64,000 nt of DNA from Acorus gramineus. Lineage: Eukaryota; Streptophyta; Magnoliopsida; Acorales; Acoraceae. This document shows positions 58,791 to 64,000 of this stretch, piece by piece (positions within the stretch are counted from its first letter, which is position 1; every line of letters starts with the position of its first letter). The notes below the pieces were generated by a model. The model was not told the DNA's origin. It was given only the letters and a program-made list of their open reading frames with translations, and made no database searches. The DNA lies in NCBI GenBank assembly GCA_030737835.1, contig CM060856.1, positions 15,665,116 through 15,729,115 on the forward strand, in the 5' to 3' direction. The translations under genes and the position numbers were made by a program.

Positions 58791-61270
58791 ATCCCAAAAA
58801 ATTTTCACTATCTCTTGAAACAGAAAAAAAGAGGGTTTTCTTTCTTAAATTTTCATTTTTTTTAACTTCTTTATTTTATTTCAATAAAAAATATTATTTT
58901 TACTTTTAAAGAAAAAAAATTTAAATGATTATAATTTTTAAATTTGAATATCTTGAAGGGAAGAAAAATTAAGTAGTAAAATTTTTTGAAAAAAAAGGAC
59001 TTTGAAAATGTTTATAGAAAATAACTAAAAGAAAATATTAATTTTTTAAAAAATTTGAGTAAAACATAAAATGATGATTAGAAACACGTTATATCAAATC
59101 AAGTTTTTACTCAAATTTTAAATAAAATTTTAAATATAAATTTAAATAAAGACTGAAGATTTCCTAAAAGTATCACAAAAAAACTTTCAATGAATAGTTT
59201 GTTTATCAAAATAAAAAGTATCTCTTACCTATCTCTTTTTACTCCACAAATAACTCCATATTTTAAGGGGTGTAGAGTTCACTCAGCCATCAAAGGCCTT
59301 CCAATGTTTCCCATCTTTTTATTTTTTTTTATTTTATAGAATCTTGTTCAGCCATCAAATATCAAATGATAAATGACTTTTTTTTTAAAAAAAAAATGGA
59401 AATTGTATTTTTCACACCTCAAATTAGAGAGAGTAGAGAGTTCTGTTCGAGATGCTCTTATGCTTGGTCGGTTGTGCGTGAGATGTCCTGTATTACGTTA
59501 CTTTTACTTTACACCTCCACCATTGTTATTTCAGCTAACTATTGATCGGATTTGTCTTGAGGGCAGTATGGGTTATTTATGTTAACCGGAGGTGACTGCA
59601 CGAGAATTTCCCGTAAATCGATTGTTGGGTTTTTACTGTAAATATGTGAAAATGAAGGGGCTAGTATGGCCTTTCGTTCCTACAGGGATCCAATGATTAG
59701 CTGCCGACATTTTGATTCGTTGATTTTGTTTTGGGCGCTTATTATACAAGCAATCTAGAGGCGACGCTTATTAAATTTTTTTATATTAGATGCCTTCTCA
59801 CCTAAGAAAAAATTTGTGTATGATTAACATACATAAACACAGACACATATATACTCTTTTCAATAAAATACTTACTTTATTAGACCAATATATATTTTAA
59901 AAAAAAATTAAAACGATTCAAATTATAAAAAGGGTTGCCCATGTGGTTAAACCATGAATATATCATTTTCTTTCGTTTTTTCTAATTTTTATAAATGAAA
60001 AAAAAATATTTAAAAAAAAAAAACTTATTTTCAATTATTTTTTCAACCCAAATAAATACGTGCCCTATTGAATAATATATAAATTTATTTATAAAAAACA
60101 AAATTTAAATGAATGAGGCCACTATAGATTGGGCTTTAAAAAACCCATAAAATCCTAAAAATTAAAATAATTAACAAACTAAAAATTAAACCATTTTCAT
60201 TTGATTTTAGATTTATTAGCGACTGAGAAGAGAATTTCCAACCAAGTGATAATGGAGTGTGAAGTTTAACATTATTTGAAAAAAAAAATTTGTTAGATAA
60301 GATCATTTCCAATCCCAAAAGCATTCCACGCTTTTTTTAAAAAATTTTAAAAATAATATATTTTGTGTGTATTTTTATAAATATGAAATATATTTTAATA
60401 AATTGTATATAAATTGCATTTAAGCTATACAATTCTAAGAATGCGTTTGAAAACATAGTTTGAAAATAAACTTTTAATTTTTAGATGCTTTATGCACTTT
60501 TTTTGAGGGTATATTGATGATGGCTGTTTTATGAAATACAAATTTTAAGGCACAGTCTATAGACAAAATTTAGTAATGATGATGCATTTAAGTTGACCTG
60601 CTTGATAGTACATGTTTGTCAAAACTTATAAGCTGCGTATTATAATTTTTAATTTAAAATAAGCAGTTGTTGTATATTTGTTTAAACTTATTGAAACTTA
60701 TTTAAGTTAAAAATAACTTTAAAAAGTCATGATCTCTAAGCTGGGAAATGGATGCTTTTGAGATTATAGCTTATAAAATGCATTAAATTTTTTTCTTTTA
60801 GACACTCGTGCGGTCGTGCCCTTAACCTTTTTTTACTAATAATACGTGTATCTATTTTTTACTATTACACTAAAAATTACAAAGCCACATTTCATCTTTC
60901 CAATTTTTTTACTATTACAAAAAATACATTATCAAATTTTTATGTAATTCCACTTGTCACTTAATTTATTAAAATTCTAAAATGTAATATTTGAAAAATA
61001 TTATAGTGATTTTGAAATATTATTTATGTTAATTTAATTTTCCTTTAAATATTTATAAAAAAAATTATATATAAAAATCAACTCATTTTATCAAATAAAT
61101 TAATTTTTACTTCTACAGTTTAAGAGTATTTTTGACAATTATAAAGTAAAAAACTGTTTTACAATTTAGTGAACAAACACCAACTACTACTTACTTAGTG
61201 CTTTTAAACAGTTACAACAAACATATCTACAACTTATTAGAAAAGTTATAATTAATAATTTATAAGTTAT
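58791..61270. other. AT-rich intergenic DNA
   Basis: No gene recognised. Fragments resembling MITE ends occur (for example ATGCGTTTGAAAACATAG at 60441), but complete elements were not delimited. Confidence 0.35.
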
Positions 61271-61595
61271 GGGTCTGTTTAAAAACACGTATGAAAAATA
61301 AAATTTTGAATAAAGTGATTTAAATAGACTTGATTACTAGAATCAACTTTTTAAATAACTAACTTTTTGTACTAAAAGCTGAAAGCAACTTTTTAATTAA
61401 ATCCATTTTTTATAATACGTTCGACAATATTTTTTAACTTTTTACTTAATTAAAAATGAAATCACTCTAGTTAAACGAAACCAAATGATGTTATAATCTA
61501 TAATTTATAAATTTAAACAGCATCAAATATTATCATAACATCTTTTAACTTTGCACAAAGTTTAAAGCTGTTAAATTTTCATTACCAAACGGGCC
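61271..61595. mobile_element. MITE-like element (GGGTCTGTTTAAA / GGCCCGTTTGGT ends)
   Basis: The left end GGGTCTGTTTAAAAACACG and the right end TTACCAAACGGGCC are inverted, enclosing 325 bp of AT-rich DNA. Ends resemble Tourist-type MITEs; target duplication is unclear. Confidence 0.55.
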
Positions 61596-61599
61596 TGAA

Positions 61600-62046
61600 A
61601 TGAGATCTTGTTTTAAGACTGTGTTATGGGACACGACGTCGGGGAAAGCAGTGATGCGGTGGAAAAACGCTAGAAAAAAAAAAAAAAAAAAACTCTTTAA
61701 CGTTATCACCGAGCCGGACGTGAGTTTTCATATAGTTTGGAGATAGCATTTCACTGCGTTCGCCGGGGCTGACGCGCTCACAACGCGGTCCCAAATGGGG
61801 TGGTCGACTGTAAAAAAAATCTCCATTTGATCGGTAGCCTTGCGTGAGTTATGTTAACCGAAAAATTTCCCCGCGTTTTAGGCTAACCGTTGGTTTCCTC
61901 GCGCGAGACACCGAACCCAAGACGAAGAAGGCCGAGGAAAGGGAAAGGGAAGGCAAAGCCGTGCACGTTGGCATCGAAATCGTTTTGCCAGTTTTTCCGA
62001 CGACGGGCACTCCATCCTCCAAAGTAAAGTTTCTCTCCGATCAGAA
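61600..62046 (+). promoter_or_regulatory. promoter/leader-like GC-rich zone of a rightward gene
   Basis: After kilobases of AT-rich DNA the sequence turns GC-rich with CpGs (GACACGACGTCGGGG; CGTTCGCCGGGGCTGACGCG), carries an A20 run at 61675-61694, and then a purine-rich leader (AAGGGAAAGGGAAGGCAAAG). It looks like a promoter and 5'UTR on the plus strand. No conserved protein can be read. Confidence 0.45.
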
Positions 62047-62575
62047 TCTCTTTCGCTTTCAATTGTTCGGATTCCACTCACTCATCATCGTATTAGGGTT
62101 CCCGTTTCTTATCGTCAGATTATGGTTAGGATTTCGTGCCTTCATCGTCGATTTAAGATTTTCTGGCCCATCTGTTACCAGTGAATGAGTGGGCGCTCTG
62201 TGGTGTTGTATTTTTTTGTTCTGATTTTATTTTATTTTATGTGTATGTGCGTTAATTTTAGGGTTTTATTAGTTCTTCGCTTTCATTGTTTGGATTCCAC
62301 TCACGCATCATCAAATTAGGGTTCGCGTTTTTTATTGTCAGATCATGGTTAGGGTTTTTATTTTATCTTTTTGGATTCGGTGGCTTCATTATTGATCGGT
62401 CTTCCTGCCCATCTGTACCGGTGAATGAGATTGATTGGGTTAACGAGTGATCATCTGAAGGCTTAGAAGAATAACGTGTTATTTATGTGTGTATATTTTT
62501 TATTCTGATTTTATTTTATTTGTGTGTGTGTGTGTGTGTTTATGTGTGTTAATTGAATGTTTTACTTAGTTTCAT
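62047..62575 (+). repeat. imperfect tandem duplication, about 230-300 bp per copy
   Basis: Copy A (from about 62047) and copy B (from about 62277) share, in order, CTTTCAATTGTTCGGATTCC / CTTTCATTGTTTGGATTCC, ATCATCxxATTAGGGTTC, TCGTCAGATTATGGTTAG / TGTCAGATCATGGTTAG, CTGCCCATCTG-type, GGTGAATGAG-type and TTCTGATTTTATTTTATTT blocks. It probably lies in the leader or first intron of the rightward gene. Copy B includes a (GT)n tract at 62521-62540. Confidence 0.75.
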
Positions 62576-63775
62576 TGCCTGAACATGGCCACCGAATATG
62601 GTTTTATTTTAGTTTTTTACGTTTTATTGAATAAAAAATATGATTCCATACAATGTCAAGGCCCATAAGTTGTTGGAAGAAATATTAATAAAATCAACAT
62701 TCAATTATGCAAAACAAGAAGAAATATCAGCGTTTTCCTCTCTCTTTTTAATCTGAAATGAGGCTATTCAATGACTGCATTGTTCGTGTGAAAGGTATTT
62801 TATATATAATTTGTTAAATTTTATTAATGTATCTTATTTTTTGAAATCCGATTCCATGAGGTTACAATTCTTTTTGGAGAATGCATGAGTTTAGAGTTGA
62901 TGTCGAAATCAACGAAAAAAACTGCATTTAAATTGTGTTATTTTTTCATCGAAAACTAAACTACATCTGTTACCTTTCTTTTTGGGTGATGGGCTACCTG
63001 GTATTAGTTGGGAAAATTCTGGATGCACACAATACTCACAAACTTACATTTTTTTTCATTACTTGCTTTTATATTTATTCGTCACATCTGCAAGATTGTT
63101 CTTGTAGCCGTTTCATTATGATAATTGTAAGTAAAACTATATTTCTGTCTTATAAATGGTGGAATTAGATTTTAACTCAATAACTGTGAGTTTGAAATGG
63201 GTTGAGCTAATGTGCACAATGACAAATTTTGTTTAAAAGATCTTTCGGCGATTGAATGAAAGCTTTATTTGATATAAATATGATGTGTTATATTGTTAAT
63301 GTGTCTCTGCTTCTCTCTCCCCAGGGAGGCCTATAGTCTCCAACTTCTGAGTTTGGAGTTTGGACCTTGTTAATCATTTGGTATTTATGTTCTTTACATA
63401 TGTTCTACTCATGTTGTTAGTTGCACATAGGCATTGACCTTGTGTCTCTGAAGAGTGAATTACATCTTCCCCAATTATTTGATTGATTGTATTTTCTTTT
63501 TCCTGAATTTATGACTTGTATAATTTACTCCTTAAGGACAAAATTTCTCATATTACAAAGGTCATATATCACATAAAATATGGGGGATGGTGTCAAGGTA
63601 GACTTAAGAACCTTTTTCTATGGAATGCCATTCTGGTCAGATGATTAGAGCATGGACGCAAGAAATGGACAGACACCTGTTTAAAGTGGAAGATTTAAGA
63701 TAAGCTTACTGAGGTTGAGGCCTGCATGCAGTCCTGTGAATCTGAGGAGATAGACCTTCTCTGTATAAGGGTTAA
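62576..63775 (+). other. presumed intron/leader of rightward gene
   Basis: AT-rich. A good acceptor (TTCTCTCTCCCCAG at 63311-63324) precedes a short non-repetitive stretch with no long ORF, in keeping with a second leader exon. No coding exon was established. Confidence 0.3.
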
Positions 63776-64000
63776 GACAACTGCCACACTACTGACATAT
63801 TTGTAACTAAAAGCAAGAGTCATGGTTGTTCCCCATCTGAACCATGCTTCTTGTGGGATCAAGTATCAAGAGGGGGTTGGCTTAGTTGCAAGCCTGGAAT
63901 ATTACAGTCTGATTGGTTAAAAGACATTGACTTTTCTTCCGTTGGAGGTTCAGATGAAGAGACATGGTTGGGTGTCAGTGATGGGCAGAGATCATCTGAT
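63776..64000 (+). CDS. possible coding exon running off the right edge, partial
   Basis: One frame is open for 75 codons from just after a TAA to the window end. Its translation has balanced composition and looks protein-like (PSEPCFLWDQVSRGG, then DIDFSSVGGSDEETWLGVSD). I do not recognise the family. No start codon or splice acceptor was fixed at its left end; it may be part of a larger exon or simply chance. Confidence 0.35.

Overview
This is a nuclear genome window from a flowering plant: spliceosomal introns with GT..AG borders, long AT-rich introns, plant-specific protein families (PRAF-type PH/RCC1/FYVE/BRX protein, HVA22-like protein, membrane-anchored GH9 endoglucanase, plant E2F, type I MADS-box genes) and many plant-type transposon remnants. 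Species cannot be fixed from sequence alone; nothing points to a grass. No tRNA, rRNA, CRISPR or prokaryotic feature was seen. Exon structures were built by hand from splice consensus, reading-frame continuity and remembered family conservation; no alignment program or database was run.

Layout. 1-1222 (-): 5' part of TRM6, the non-catalytic subunit of tRNA m1A58 methyltransferase; it continues past the left edge. 2776-11700 (-): complete 9-exon, 1078-codon PRAF gene. About 14.1-31.9 kb: a tandem array of six head-to-head units, each a minus-strand divergent MADS-like gene (one intron) and a plus-strand M-gamma type I MADS gene, separated by a shared conserved region of about 1 kb. Plus-strand genes of units 1 and 2 are intact. 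The minus-strand gene is full length in unit 3, truncated in unit 2 and broken elsewhere. Units 4-6 are decaying, and unit 3 keeps only the promoter and a 13-codon C-terminal piece of its plus-strand gene. A LINE fragment, a solo LTR with a nested MITE, and a Mutator-like element lie within the array.

32-36.5 kb: gene-free, AT-rich, repeat-dense DNA. 36564-43119 (+): 13-exon E2F transcription factor gene with an unusual C-terminus. 43.1-46.5 kb: transposon remnants, including an element packed with TTCGAA palindromes. 46480-48718 (-): HVA22-like gene with a proline-rich tail. 51395-57095 (-): membrane-anchored GH9 endoglucanase. 57.1-64 kb: AT-rich DNA with a LINE relic and a MITE, then a GC-richer promoter/leader-like zone with a tandem duplication, and a possible coding exon running off the right edge.

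The housekeeping-type genes are independent single-copy genes. The biologically unusual part is the MADS array: an intact DNA-binding-type MADS protein with a C-terminal DLNxxP (EAR-type) motif is encoded back-to-back with a MADS-derived protein whose basic DNA-contact residues look lost. This suggests a duplicated repressor/partner module under rapid birth-and-death evolution; that functional reading is inference.
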